The notes beneath the pieces are model-generated. The model was not told where the DNA came from. It did not search any database and worked only from the letters and a program-made list of their open reading frames with translations. Position numbers and translations under genes: made by a program. A DNA stretch of 64,000 nucleotides. Source: Bacillus sp. FJAT-29814. GTDB lineage: Bacteria; Bacillota; Bacilli; Bacillales; Cytobacillaceae. Below are positions 8,363 through 16,739 of the stretch, in pieces. Where the stretch lies: NCBI RefSeq assembly GCF_001510715.1, contig NZ_LMTJ01000006.1, positions 1-64,000 of the forward strand. Direction: 5' to 3'. The first letter of the stretch is position 1. Every line of letters begins with the position of its first letter.

Positions 8363-9076
8363 TTAAAATACAATCGCTAGCTTAATATCAATAGTTACGG
8401 CTTGGTTGAGAGTTTGAAAGATTGGCGACCTGGCAAGCGTATTGCTCCATAATTCTTCCAGAATCTCCTCAGATTCCGGTGATGATACATAAAAAGTGCC
8501 GGTAACCTGATTTACTTTCGGGCTGCCTTCATCTTCAAGCTCCATATGGTATAACACATTTTCCAAGCCGCCTTTTAAGCTAAGCTCCAAATTATCAATT
8601 TCAACATTTCTCCTTGACGCCTGTGCTTTAAATCCAACCGTCAGACACGAAGCAAGTGAAGCCAACAAATAGTCAACGGCACTTGGCGCATTCACCTTTG
8701 GACTAAAGTCTGCTGACTGTCCAGCAATAAATGTGTGGTTCCGTGAATGTACCGTCGCGGAAAGGTCGTTCCCGCCGCGAACACGAACGCTCCATTGATA
8801 GCCTTTTGCTGCCTGAAGGTCTTGTTCAAGCTCCGCCTGATTCGATCCTTTTTTAATAAAATATCTTGTCGTATTATCGCCAGGCTGAGAGCCAAGAAAT
8901 TCATGTTTAACCATCCGGCACCATGCCGGAAGATCCTCAGCAACTGTTTTTTCCCTGCTTCGTACCTCCAACACCTGACCGCCAGCGAGCGGGTCCATTG
9001 CTTTTTTAATAATCAATAATAAACCCGACCCGCAATCTAAATCGCCGCCATCACAAACTGCATGTGGATTGTGCAT
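8363..9076 (-). CDS. TusA-OsmC fusion protein
   Basis: A 237-residue two-domain protein. Residues 1-77 are TusA-like, with the active cysteine at Cys15 in LDCGSG and the family segment DLPAWCRMVKH; residues 90-237 are OsmC-like, with Cys144 in LASCLTVGF. Canonical TusA has Cys-Pro after the sulfur-carrying cysteine; here it is Cys-Gly. The second OsmC cysteine is replaced by Ser217 (ARSPIF), so a normal two-cysteine peroxidase cycle seems unlikely. A sulfur-carrier head joined to a modified OsmC fold suggests persulfide transfer. I use the ATG preceded by AAAGGTG; a GTG three codons upstream is possible. Confidence 0.85.
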   Translation of the reverse strand: MHNPHAVCDGGDLDCGSGLLLIIKKAMDPLAGGQVLEVRSREKTVAEDLPAWCRMVKHEFLGSQPGDNTTRYFIKKGSNQAELEQDLQAAKGYQWSVRVRGGNDLSATVHSRNHTFIAGQSADFSPKVNAPSAVDYLLASLASCLTVGFKAQASRRNVEIDNLELSLKGGLENVLYHMELEDEGSPKVNQVTGTFYVSSPESEEILEELWSNTLARSPIFQTLNQAVTIDIKLAIVF

Positions 9077-9091
9077 GCTGTTCACCTTTGC

Positions 9092-9454
9092 TTAATACGT
9101 AATCGAAGCAGCGCCCTGGCTAAGGAACTCTACTACTTTAGCACCGCCTACAATCGTCGCACCTTCTATTAAATTTTCTTCGTCAAGGCCGCGCTTTTTG
9201 AAGCATGGGCTGCAGACCCAAAGTGTTCCTCCGGCTTCTACAAATTGCTCCATTAACTGTTTTAATGGTGCAAAGCCTTCTTCATGTATATCATCGGTAT
9301 AGCCTTTTGAAGAAAGGTAAGCGCCTTCAACGTTTAGGAAAACTACTGTTTCCTGCCCGGATGCCACTGCAGCATTTGCCACCACGAATCCTACAGTTGC
9401 TTTATCAGGGTCATTTTTTGCATTTGTTAAACTCACTAAAAATTTTCCAGCCAT
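9092..9454 (-). CDS. DsrE/DsrF-like sulfur relay protein
   Basis: A 120-residue DsrE-fold protein. Cys81 and Cys84 form a CSPC pair at the position where DsrE/TusD proteins carry sulfur as a persulfide. DsrE-like and TusA proteins are established sulfur-transfer partners. The start follows TTTGGAGGAACAAA; an in-frame start 30 codons upstream overlaps the previous gene and is not needed. It is the second gene of the operon, ending about 15 bases before the fusion gene. Confidence 0.87.
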   Translation of the reverse strand: MAGKFLVSLTNAKNDPDKATVGFVVANAAVASGQETVVFLNVEGAYLSSKGYTDDIHEEGFAPLKQLMEQFVEAGGTLWVCSPCFKKRGLDEENLIEGATIVGGAKVVEFLSQGAASITY

Positions 9455-9497
9455 TTTTGTTCCTCCATTTGGATTAAATTTATGTAAAAGACTGTAA

Positions 9498-9731
9498 TCA
9501 GCCCTTTTCAATAAAGTAATAACTTGTCTTGCCAAAATCCTCACGGTTCAAAAGAGTATGCTTTTGCATGCGGCACCACGCTGGCAGGTCCTCGCGGGCA
9601 CCTGGGTCGTAGGAAATCACCTTGATGATTTGTCCCGGTTCCATTTTTTTCATTGTTAAAAACAAGTTCATAATTAATTCGCCACACCCAGTCGGGCCGG
9701 CGTCGTAAAGTAAATCGAAGTGCTTTTCCAT
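9498..9731 (-). CDS. TusA family sulfurtransferase-like protein
   Basis: A 77-residue stand-alone TusA-like protein and first gene of the operon. The sulfur-carrier cysteine is Cys16 in TGCGEL, again followed by Gly instead of the Pro of canonical CPxP. Residues 48-57 (DLPAWCRMQK) match the same segment of the fusion protein nearly residue for residue, so the two TusA domains are close paralogs. It begins with ATG behind AAAGGAG; a TTG eight codons upstream is in frame but lacks a site. Confidence 0.85.
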   Translation of the reverse strand: MEKHFDLLYDAGPTGCGELIMNLFLTMKKMEPGQIIKVISYDPGAREDLPAWCRMQKHTLLNREDFGKTSYYFIEKG

Positions 9732-9791
9732 AAATAACTCCTTTACAACATACAAATGTTAAAAACTTGTCAAAATAGTCTTGTCATTTTC

Positions 9792-9831
9792 ATTATAAGA
9801 AAGTGGTATGCTAAGATAAATTCAATTTATC
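9792..9831 (-). promoter_or_regulatory. sulfur operon promoter with LysR-type palindrome
   Basis: A perfect TATAAT on the minus strand (9792-9797) lies 17 bases from TTTATC (9815-9820). The weak -35 is the half of a perfect palindrome, GATAAAT-TCA-ATTTATC (9815-9831), which has the T-N11-A form of LysR-family sites. A site overlapping a poor -35 between divergent genes fits activation of the operon and autoregulation by the adjacent LysR protein. This is inference from position and symmetry. Confidence 0.6.
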
Positions 9832-9882
9832 TATTTAATGAATTAAAACTCATCTATTTTTTGAATACAAGGAGATTAATAT

Positions 9883-10767
9883 ATGGATTTACACCAGCTA
9901 TATGTATTTACCAAAGTTGTCGAGCATAAGAGCTTTTCCAAAGCGGCGGAAGATATATTCTTAAGTCAGTCTACGGTTAGCTCCCATATTCATGCTTTAG
10001 AAAAAAATCTGAATGTCCAGCTGTTTGACCGTGTCGGGCGCGAAAACATTTTAACCCCTCATGGAGAACGTCTCTACCAGTGGGCGCAGAAACTATTATT
10101 GTTGAAGGACCAGGCCTTGCTTGACCTTAAGGGCGGGCAGCAAGAGCTTCGAGGGATGCTTCGGATTGCGGCAAGCTCAGTACCAGGCCAGTTTATGATA
10201 CCGAAAATGGTGAAGCTTTTTCGGGATCAGTATCCTAATGCTCTGTTCCGTATCAATCAATCCTCCTCGAAAAATACGGTAGATAAAGTGTTAAATGGCT
10301 CCGTAGATTTTGGGGTTTTAGGGGATAAATATGAAAGCGATAAGCTAAAATATATACCTTTATTAAAAGAAAAGCTTGTCCTGATCACATCGAATCAGGT
10401 TAATATAGCCGGCCCTGTAGATATCCATGATATATTGCAATACCCATTTATTATGAGAAACAGCGATTCAGGAACAAACGCAATATTGGAAAGGCTTCTT
10501 AAAAAAAATAAAATCTCAAAGGACCAATTGAACATTATTGCCTACACAGACTCTAGTCAGAGCTTAATTCAATTTGTTATGCAGGATATAGGAATATCGA
10601 TTATTTCCGAAATTGCGGCTAAAGAGTACGCCTTGCAAAACCAGCTAAAAATGTACGAAATCAACGGATTCGACGAGGAAAGATACTTTTATCTTGTCTA
10701 CAATCTTCAGAAAACACAATCGATTTTGGGGAAATTGTTTATCGAACAGGCACTAGATTTAGTATAA
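9883..10767 (+). CDS. LysR family transcriptional regulator
   Basis: A 294-residue LysR-type regulator: a winged helix-turn-helix at residues 1-60 (with SFSKAAEDIFLSQSTVSSHIHALE), a linker helix, and a two-lobe substrate-binding domain from about residue 90 to the end. It resembles the CysL-like and selenium/sulfur-associated branches in its DNA-binding head, but I cannot assign the effector. It is divergent from the TusA/DsrE operon, with a palindrome between them, and so is the obvious regulator of that operon, perhaps sensing a reduced sulfur compound. It begins at ATG after AAGGAG. Confidence 0.9.
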   Translation: MDLHQLYVFTKVVEHKSFSKAAEDIFLSQSTVSSHIHALEKNLNVQLFDRVGRENILTPHGERLYQWAQKLLLLKDQALLDLKGGQQELRGMLRIAASSVPGQFMIPKMVKLFRDQYPNALFRINQSSSKNTVDKVLNGSVDFGVLGDKYESDKLKYIPLLKEKLVLITSNQVNIAGPVDIHDILQYPFIMRNSDSGTNAILERLLKKNKISKDQLNIIAYTDSSQSLIQFVMQDIGISIISEIAAKEYALQNQLKMYEINGFDEERYFYLVYNLQKTQSILGKLFIEQALDLV

Positions 10768-10772
10768 AAATG

Positions 10773-10811
10773 GCCTGAGCTTACGCACTGTCAGCAGCTG
10801 TAAACTCAGGC
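10773..10811. terminator. possible convergent terminator
   Basis: GCCTGAG and CTCAGGC form a seven-pair stem with a long 25-base loop, just after the LysR stop and just before the end of mrpG. T-tracts are poor on both strands, so this is only a candidate. Confidence 0.4.
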
Positions 10812-10819
10812 ACTCTGTT

Positions 10820-11191
10820 TCAATCAGTTCGAGATTCATATAAATCTTTTTCCCTGACTTCCTTTAAGTCGTCGCGAACACTTTGCTTTGCCAGTTCCAC
10901 ATTGGAACGGTGTGCCGCACGGATAATAACATGAGCAGAAACGGGGGCAGTAAGGAACACAAAGAATATCCCGAGGAATAAGCGAATGCTAAAATACCCT
11001 TCCATAATGAAAAACAGAAATGTTCCCCCAAGTATAAAAAGAACACCCATCGTAGAACCTTTTGAAAGCGCATGAGCGCGGGTGTAGATATCAGGAAGCC
11101 GAATCAAACCAATCGCACTCAAAAAACTAAAGATCGTTCCAACAAAAATTAACAGGACAGCAATCAATTCAATCTGATTGTTTCCGCTCAA
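10820..11191 (-). CDS. mrpG: Mrp sodium/proton antiporter subunit G
   Basis: A 123-residue MnhG/PhaG-type subunit with three membrane helices in the first 80 residues and a charged C-terminal tail. It is the last of seven subunits of the Mrp complex, which expels sodium in exchange for protons and supports growth at high pH and salt. The start is a TTG with AAGGGGTG upstream, overlapping the end of mrpF by 23 bases. Confidence 0.93.
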   Translation of the reverse strand: MSGNNQIELIAVLLIFVGTIFSFLSAIGLIRLPDIYTRAHALSKGSTMGVLFILGGTFLFFIMEGYFSIRLFLGIFFVFLTAPVSAHVIIRAAHRSNVELAKQSVRDDLKEVREKDLYESRTD

Positions 11192-11453
11192 TGACTACAC
11201 CCCTTTCTATATAACGTGCGAAGGCAATCGTCCCAATAAAAGAAAGGATTCCAATCAATAAAATCACTTCAAAAAAACCCGTACTTCTTAGCAAAACGGA
11301 AAAAATCGCGACTCCCGACAATAAATTGATCCCCAAAGCATCCAGTGCCTGCACTCTATCAGGCGCAGTCGGGCCCTTAATCAACCGATAGATGGTAGCA
11401 AAAATAGCAAAGCTAAGAAATACCAATGAGTAAATTAATATCGTTTGAATCAT
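11169..11453 (-). CDS. mrpF: Mrp sodium/proton antiporter subunit F
   Basis: A 94-residue membrane protein with three helices and the family's KGPTAPDRVQALDALGIN loop. It matches MnhF/PhaF in length. The start overlaps the mrpE stop by four bases (ATGA), so translation is coupled. In the complex MrpF interacts with the small subunits; it has no known activity alone. Confidence 0.94.
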   Translation of the reverse strand: MIQTILIYSLVFLSFAIFATIYRLIKGPTAPDRVQALDALGINLLSGVAIFSVLLRSTGFFEVILLIGILSFIGTIAFARYIERGVVIERKQSD

Positions 11454-11929
11454 GCCCGTGTCACCTTCTTTATCGCTTTTTCAAATTTAGCTGTCGATTG
11501 AAGAACGGCATCACTGGATTTTGGAATATCCATTGCATGGATATAAAACCTCCGATTGTCTGGAGAGACTTCCACGACAACGGAACCGGGGGTCAATGTC
11601 AATAATAAAGCCAGCAGGGTAACTTCCAAATCTCCCTCGAGTTCCGTTTCCAAAGTGAAAATTCCCGGTGTGATGTTAATCTTCGGAGCAAGCACTTGTT
11701 GAATAACCAAAATACTTGAAGTAAACAATTCATATATAAATACGAAAAAGAGTTGGACGATCGCAAGAAGCGTTATTAAATAGAATTTAGTTGGAAAATA
11801 CCTCCTCAGGATAAAAAGCACCAGTAAACCAAAAAGGTAACCGCTAAAGAATGTCAGCACATTCCAATCATCCTGAAGGAACATCCAGATTACACCAATC
11901 GATAAATTGATCAAAACTTGCATGGGCAT
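11450..11929 (-). CDS. mrpE: Mrp sodium/proton antiporter subunit E
   Basis: A 159-residue MnhE/PhaE-type subunit: two or three membrane helices in the first half, then a soluble domain with the segment LLALLLTLTPGSVVVEVS conserved in the family. In B. subtilis MrpE helps the complex assemble. A long G-tract precedes the ATG, and a second ATG two codons later is possible. It follows mrpD after a gap of 26 bases. Confidence 0.94.
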   Translation of the reverse strand: MPMQVLINLSIGVIWMFLQDDWNVLTFFSGYLFGLLVLFILRRYFPTKFYLITLLAIVQLFFVFIYELFTSSILVIQQVLAPKINITPGIFTLETELEGDLEVTLLALLLTLTPGSVVVEVSPDNRRFYIHAMDIPKSSDAVLQSTAKFEKAIKKVTRA

Positions 11930-11955
11930 TGGCCCCCCCCCTTTCTATCATGGAT

Positions 11956-13443
11956 TTAATGCACCGGACGGGTGCCAAAAACCGCTTCAATATAGATGCC
12001 TGGATTGATTAGGCCTTCTACCGCTAAATCCACGTAATGATGAATTCCTTCTGCTCCTAGTCCAAGCGTGATCGTTAACATGGTGAGTATTCCCAATGGG
12101 AGCAATAACCCCTTAGTTGTCCTCTTTTCATTTTCCTCCGAAGTGTCTGTCCCCCAAAACCCATTCATAAAAATCTTCATGATCGAATACAGAACCATAA
12201 GGCTTGTCAGCAGTCCAATAATTCCTAGCCAAATAAACCCTGCTTCAAATGTCCCCTCGGTAATGAATATTTTTCCTAAAAACCCGCTAAACGGGGGAAT
12301 GCCTGAAAGGGAAAGGGCCGCAATAAAAAACATCCACCCCAATCCGGGATATAACCGGATCAAACCACTGAATTCCTTCAGTCTACTGGTCCCAGTCAGG
12401 TGGATAACTGTTCCGCCCAAAAGGAAAATCAAAGCCTTTACGACCATGTCATGAATCAAATAATAGAGAGATCCCGTCAGCCCTTCCGCTGTTAATGAAG
12501 CAGCTCCAGCTAAAATGAATCCCACACCAACAATGACGTTATAGGTTATGATTTTTTTAATATCCCAATAGGCAACCGCTCCGACCGCACCTAAAATCAT
12601 TGTAAATCCCGCTAAAATACCGATTAATAAGTGGGTAACCTCCGGTTCATGATAAAAAACAAGCGTGAATACCCTGATAATGGCATAGATTCCCACTTTC
12701 GTCAGCAATGCGGCAAAGATGGCAGCAATCGCCGTTGGCGGTGCACTGTACGAGCCAGGCAGCCAAAAGAATAAAAACAATCCTGCTTTCAAACTAAAAA
12801 CGATTAAAAATAGAATGGCGACAACCGTCATTAGCCCATCTTGCCCTGCCTCGGCGACCCTGATTGATAGATGCGCAAAATTCAACGTCCCTGTCATCGC
12901 ATACAGGAAGGCAATGGCAACTAGAAACAGAAACGAGGAAATGATATTAACCAGGATATATTTGATTGATTCCCTTAGTTGATTTCCTGTACCACCAAGA
13001 GAGATTAACACATAAGACGAAACTAACATCACCTCGAAACAGACAAACAAATTAAAAATATCGCCTGTCATAAACGAGCCAATCACACCAGTAATCAAAA
13101 ACATAAACAGCGGATAAAAATAGAAATTTTCTCGTTCCTGACCAATCGAGCGGAATGCATATAGCAAACAGCAAAGCGCAACAACACAGGTCGTCAGGAT
13201 GAGCAAAGCAGCAAACATATCGGCCACCATACTCACGCCAAAAGGCGCCTCCCATCCGCCCAGCTGCAATGTTTGCACACCCTCTTGATCAATTTGGAAT
13301 ATTAATAGAAGCGTGACGATGCCAACTGCGATGATTGAACAAACACTTAAATACCTATGGAAGATTATTCTTTTTCTAAAAATCACCATCACCATCCCGG
13401 CAATAACCGGTATAATGATTGGCAATATCACCAAATTATTCAT
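11956..13443 (-). CDS. mrpD: Mrp sodium/proton antiporter subunit D
   Basis: A 495-residue NuoN/NuoM-like proton-translocating subunit with about fourteen membrane helices. The region corresponding to the family's proton channel is present (KAGLFLFFWLPGSYSAPPTA, and KALIFLLGG for the second conserved lysine). The ATG overlaps mrpC by eight bases and has GAGGT upstream; an open frame of ten more codons upstream is not used. MrpA and MrpD are the two channel-forming large subunits. Confidence 0.94.
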   Translation of the reverse strand: MNNLVILPIIIPVIAGMVMVIFRKRIIFHRYLSVCSIIAVGIVTLLLIFQIDQEGVQTLQLGGWEAPFGVSMVADMFAALLILTTCVVALCCLLYAFRSIGQERENFYFYPLFMFLITGVIGSFMTGDIFNLFVCFEVMLVSSYVLISLGGTGNQLRESIKYILVNIISSFLFLVAIAFLYAMTGTLNFAHLSIRVAEAGQDGLMTVVAILFLIVFSLKAGLFLFFWLPGSYSAPPTAIAAIFAALLTKVGIYAIIRVFTLVFYHEPEVTHLLIGILAGFTMILGAVGAVAYWDIKKIITYNVIVGVGFILAGAASLTAEGLTGSLYYLIHDMVVKALIFLLGGTVIHLTGTSRLKEFSGLIRLYPGLGWMFFIAALSLSGIPPFSGFLGKIFITEGTFEAGFIWLGIIGLLTSLMVLYSIMKIFMNGFWGTDTSEENEKRTTKGLLLPLGILTMLTITLGLGAEGIHHYVDLAVEGLINPGIYIEAVFGTRPVH

Positions 13444-13774
13444 TTTCTGTACCTCGCATCTGCTCCGTATCATCCGTTCCCAATACTTTGTAAGCTCGAT
13501 AACTCAACACTAATAAAAGAGCGGTGGTCGCAAAGTTTATCACGATGGCCGTCAATAAAAGGGCTTGCGGCAAGGAATCCGCATAGGTTAAATCCTTGAT
13601 TCCCAAGAGTGGCGGACCACCCTTTTTAAGCCCTCCCATTGTAATGATCAATAAATTCACCCCGTGTCCAAGTATCGATGTTCCGAGGATGATTCGCAGT
13701 AGAGTCTTTGTCAAAATTAAATAGATTCCAATTGCAAATAAAATTCCTACAAGGATAGACATTAATGTTTCCAT
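13436..13774 (-). CDS. mrpC: Mrp sodium/proton antiporter subunit C
   Basis: A 112-residue NuoK-like membrane subunit with three helices. The segments LILGTSILGHGVNLLI and LPQALLLTAIVINFATTALLL are characteristic of MnhC. Its start overlaps the mrpB stop by one base (TAATG), coupling translation. Confidence 0.95.
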   Translation of the reverse strand: METLMSILVGILFAIGIYLILTKTLLRIILGTSILGHGVNLLIITMGGLKKGGPPLLGIKDLTYADSLPQALLLTAIVINFATTALLLVLSYRAYKVLGTDDTEQMRGTENE

Positions 13775-14199
13775 TATCGATCATCCCCTATCGTCATGAT
13801 GATGGTGATAGAGGTGCCTATTACCGCCAATGCAACCCCGATGTCAAATAAAACCGCTGTGGCCAGTTCCGTTTTACCAAAGATGGGAAGTTTGAAGTAG
13901 CCAAATGCCTGGAATAAAAACGGGTGGTCCAGGAGCATGGCCCCAACTCCCGTCAGCACGGAAATCAATACACCGACTGCGGCCACCACTTTAAAATCAA
14001 GCGGAATATGATTTCGAACTGTTTCTATATCAAATGCCAAAAACAACAGGATTAAGGCAGAAGCAAAAGCCAGGCCGCCGATAAACCCGCCGCCGGGCTG
14101 GTGATGACCTGAAATAAACAGGTTGATGGCAAACGTTAAGATGATAACAACTGCCACCTTTGTCACGCTCCGTATAATCACATCATTCGGCTTTTTCAT
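13774..14199 (-). CDS. mrpB: Mrp sodium/proton antiporter subunit B
   Basis: A 141-residue MnhB-type subunit with four membrane helices and the conserved HHQPGGGFIGGLAFA loop. The start lies 17 bases inside the end of mrpA with GGGGGGAA upstream. In some bacteria this domain is fused to MrpA; here the two are separate, as in B. subtilis. Confidence 0.95.
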   Translation of the reverse strand: MKKPNDVIIRSVTKVAVVIILTFAINLFISGHHQPGGGFIGGLAFASALILLFLAFDIETVRNHIPLDFKVVAAVGVLISVLTGVGAMLLDHPFLFQAFGYFKLPIFGKTELATAVLFDIGVALAVIGTSITIIMTIGDDR

Positions 14200-16594
14200 T
14201 TCGATTCCCCCCTGCTAACCGAAGCTTGATCAAGGTATAAACCCCAAGTCCGGCTATACTTAATACGAGAATCTCAAGCATCGTATCGATTCCGCGAAAA
14301 TCAACAAGGATGGAGTTGACGATATTTTTTGCACCGGCCAATTCGTATGAATTTTCATAATAACCGGATATCGATTGAAACAGGCGGTTTCCATTTGCCG
14401 ACAAGGCAACGATGGTGACCACGACGCCAACTCCTATGGAAACAATCGCATTCACTGCCTTGAATCGAATCCGGGCAAACTCCTTGCGCAATTGCGGCAA
14501 ATGGTAGAAACATAATAAAAACAACACCGTTGTGACTGTCTCAACCACCAATTGTGTCAATGCCAAATCGGGCGCCCGAAAGAGTACAAAGAAAAAGGAG
14601 ACGAGAAACCCTAAGCCCCCAACAGCCACAATTGCTGTTAGCCTCGTTTTGGCAAAAAGAACAGCTGCTGCCGTTACTATCATCACAATCATTAAAACCG
14701 CTTCAAACCAGTTTACCGGCGCATCGTCTGATGTGTGTATCGAGAACCCATCAGATAACCAAACCGCTCCGCCAACAATAATAATAATAAAGGCAAAAAT
14801 ATAGACTAAATAATCGCGAATAAACCCGGTCATGTAACGGTCGGTCACTCGACGGGAGACAGCCTCCATATTTTCCAGCCCAATGTTGTATAGATGATTT
14901 AACATCAGATTCTCTGGGTATAAAAGATAAATTCGATACCATTTTTTCAACAAATGATACATGATCGTTCCAAGAACGATGACCCCGATGGTCATAAATA
15001 ACTCGATATTCCAGCCATGCCATGCACTTATTTTCACGTTGGTTTCCCCGGCAGCAGCCAGTGTCGGCACGATAGCCGCAAGTGCAGGACTTAACAGATA
15101 CTTGGAAAGGATATTGGGAAAAAAGAAAATAATAACGACAAACAAGCCGAGCACAATTGGTGAAATTAACATCCCAAGTGGTGCCTCATGAACTTCCTTC
15201 GCTAATTTTTCGGGCTTATTTTTTCCTCTAAATGTTTTAAACACAAGAATCATGCTGTACACAAACGTAAATACACTGGCGATCCATGCGATGATTGGAA
15301 ACAGATTTCCAATGGCGTTCACGCCGAATTCCTTCATTTCAGCTGCATTTATAACGGCAGTAAAAAACATTTCCTTACTTAAGAATCCGTTAAATGGGGG
15401 CAGCCCGGCCATCGAAAAACTTCCGATTACCGCCAAAGTAAACGAGATTGGCATTAAATGCATTAAGCCCCCCAGCCTGCGGATATCCCGTGTCCCGGTT
15501 TCATGGTCGATAATTCCGACAACCATGAATAGACAGCCTTTAAAGGTCGAATGGTTTACCAGGTGAAAAATAGCAGCAAAAATAGCGGCCATATAGACGG
15601 AGGATTCCTCACCGCCAGTATAGAGGGAGGCAGATCCTAACCCTAACAGACTCATGATTAATCCCAATTGGCTGATCGTGGAATAGGCCAATAATGCCTT
15701 TAAATCGGTTTGTCTTACAGCATTTACAGACCCATATAGTAAAGTGATCATCCCCATACTGGAAACAATCCAAAACCACTCTGCTTGACCGCCAAAGACC
15801 GGGGTCAGGCGGGCGACCAGATAGATTCCCGCTTTTACCATCGTTGCTGAATGCAAGTAAGCACTAATTGGCGTAGGGGCTTCCATAGCATCAGGCAGCC
15901 AAATACTAAACGGAAATTGGGCTGACTTTGTAAATGCCCCGATTAATATCAAAATCATGGATGGAACAAACAACGGATGAGATGGAATGTTGGCTGCTTG
16001 GCTGACCATCTCGCGAATACTGTACGTTTCGGTCATCATGGAAAGCATGATTAAGCCCGCAAGCATGGCAAGCCCACCAAATATCGTAATCAACATAGAT
16101 TTTTGGGCACCATAACGTGATTTCTCACGTTCATACCAATACGCAATTAATAAGAAGGAAGAAACACTCGTGGTCTCCCAAAACACATAGAGCACAAAGA
16201 TATTGTCGGAAAATACAAGTCCCAGCATCGCTCCCATAAACAAGAGCAAATATACATAAAAGTTGTTAAGGGCCTCGCGTTTTGACATATAAAAGATGGA
16301 ATATAAAATAACAAGGGCGCCGATACCGGCAATCAACAATCCAAATATTAAGCTTAACCCGTCGACATAAGTTGTGAAGTTGATATTATAGGACGGGATC
16401 CACGGAACTGTCGAGAAAGCAGTATTCCCATAAGAAATTGCTGTGGTAAAGGAAAGCAGAAATGCAAAAATCACCAGCGGGATGACAAGGACAAACCAGC
16501 CTGTATGAATGCGTGGCGTAAATTTCCTATAAATGTACGGGACTGCGGCCGCAAAGATAAATGGCAGTAAAATCATTAGATGTAACCAAGACAT
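14183..16594 (-). CDS. mrpA: Mrp sodium/proton antiporter subunit A
   Basis: An 803-residue NuoL-like subunit with about twenty membrane helices, the largest of the complex. The channel region is intact (SAQFPFSIWLPDAMEAPTP and SAYLHSATMVKAG), and the C-terminal MrpA-specific extension runs from about residue 600, with VETVTTVLFLLCFYHLP. First gene of mrpABCDEFG, transcribed leftwards. A TTG directly before the ATG could also be used; AAGGAGG is better spaced for the ATG. The regulation of this copy is not visible in the 145-base spacer to the USP gene. Confidence 0.95.
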   Translation of the reverse strand: MSWLHLMILLPFIFAAAVPYIYRKFTPRIHTGWFVLVIPLVIFAFLLSFTTAISYGNTAFSTVPWIPSYNINFTTYVDGLSLIFGLLIAGIGALVILYSIFYMSKREALNNFYVYLLLFMGAMLGLVFSDNIFVLYVFWETTSVSSFLLIAYWYEREKSRYGAQKSMLITIFGGLAMLAGLIMLSMMTETYSIREMVSQAANIPSHPLFVPSMILILIGAFTKSAQFPFSIWLPDAMEAPTPISAYLHSATMVKAGIYLVARLTPVFGGQAEWFWIVSSMGMITLLYGSVNAVRQTDLKALLAYSTISQLGLIMSLLGLGSASLYTGGEESSVYMAAIFAAIFHLVNHSTFKGCLFMVVGIIDHETGTRDIRRLGGLMHLMPISFTLAVIGSFSMAGLPPFNGFLSKEMFFTAVINAAEMKEFGVNAIGNLFPIIAWIASVFTFVYSMILVFKTFRGKNKPEKLAKEVHEAPLGMLISPIVLGLFVVIIFFFPNILSKYLLSPALAAIVPTLAAAGETNVKISAWHGWNIELFMTIGVIVLGTIMYHLLKKWYRIYLLYPENLMLNHLYNIGLENMEAVSRRVTDRYMTGFIRDYLVYIFAFIIIIVGGAVWLSDGFSIHTSDDAPVNWFEAVLMIVMIVTAAAVLFAKTRLTAIVAVGGLGFLVSFFFVLFRAPDLALTQLVVETVTTVLFLLCFYHLPQLRKEFARIRFKAVNAIVSIGVGVVVTIVALSANGNRLFQSISGYYENSYELAGAKNIVNSILVDFRGIDTMLEILVLSIAGLGVYTLIKLRLAGGNRNEKAE

Positions 16595-16739
16595 CAATTC
16601 CCCTCCTTAGAAAATGTTATATAAAAACGGCACACCGTGAAATAGATTGACTGAAACTGTTCCATACGCTATAGTCATACATAATCTATAGTAATTGGCC
16701 GTAAAGAGTCCTACACAGCCAATCCGAGGTGAACAAATA

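Noticed and set aside
9732..9882. S-box or T-box controlling the MetE-like gene
   Set aside because: The operon leader is short and has none of the conserved parts of SAM riboswitches or T-boxes.
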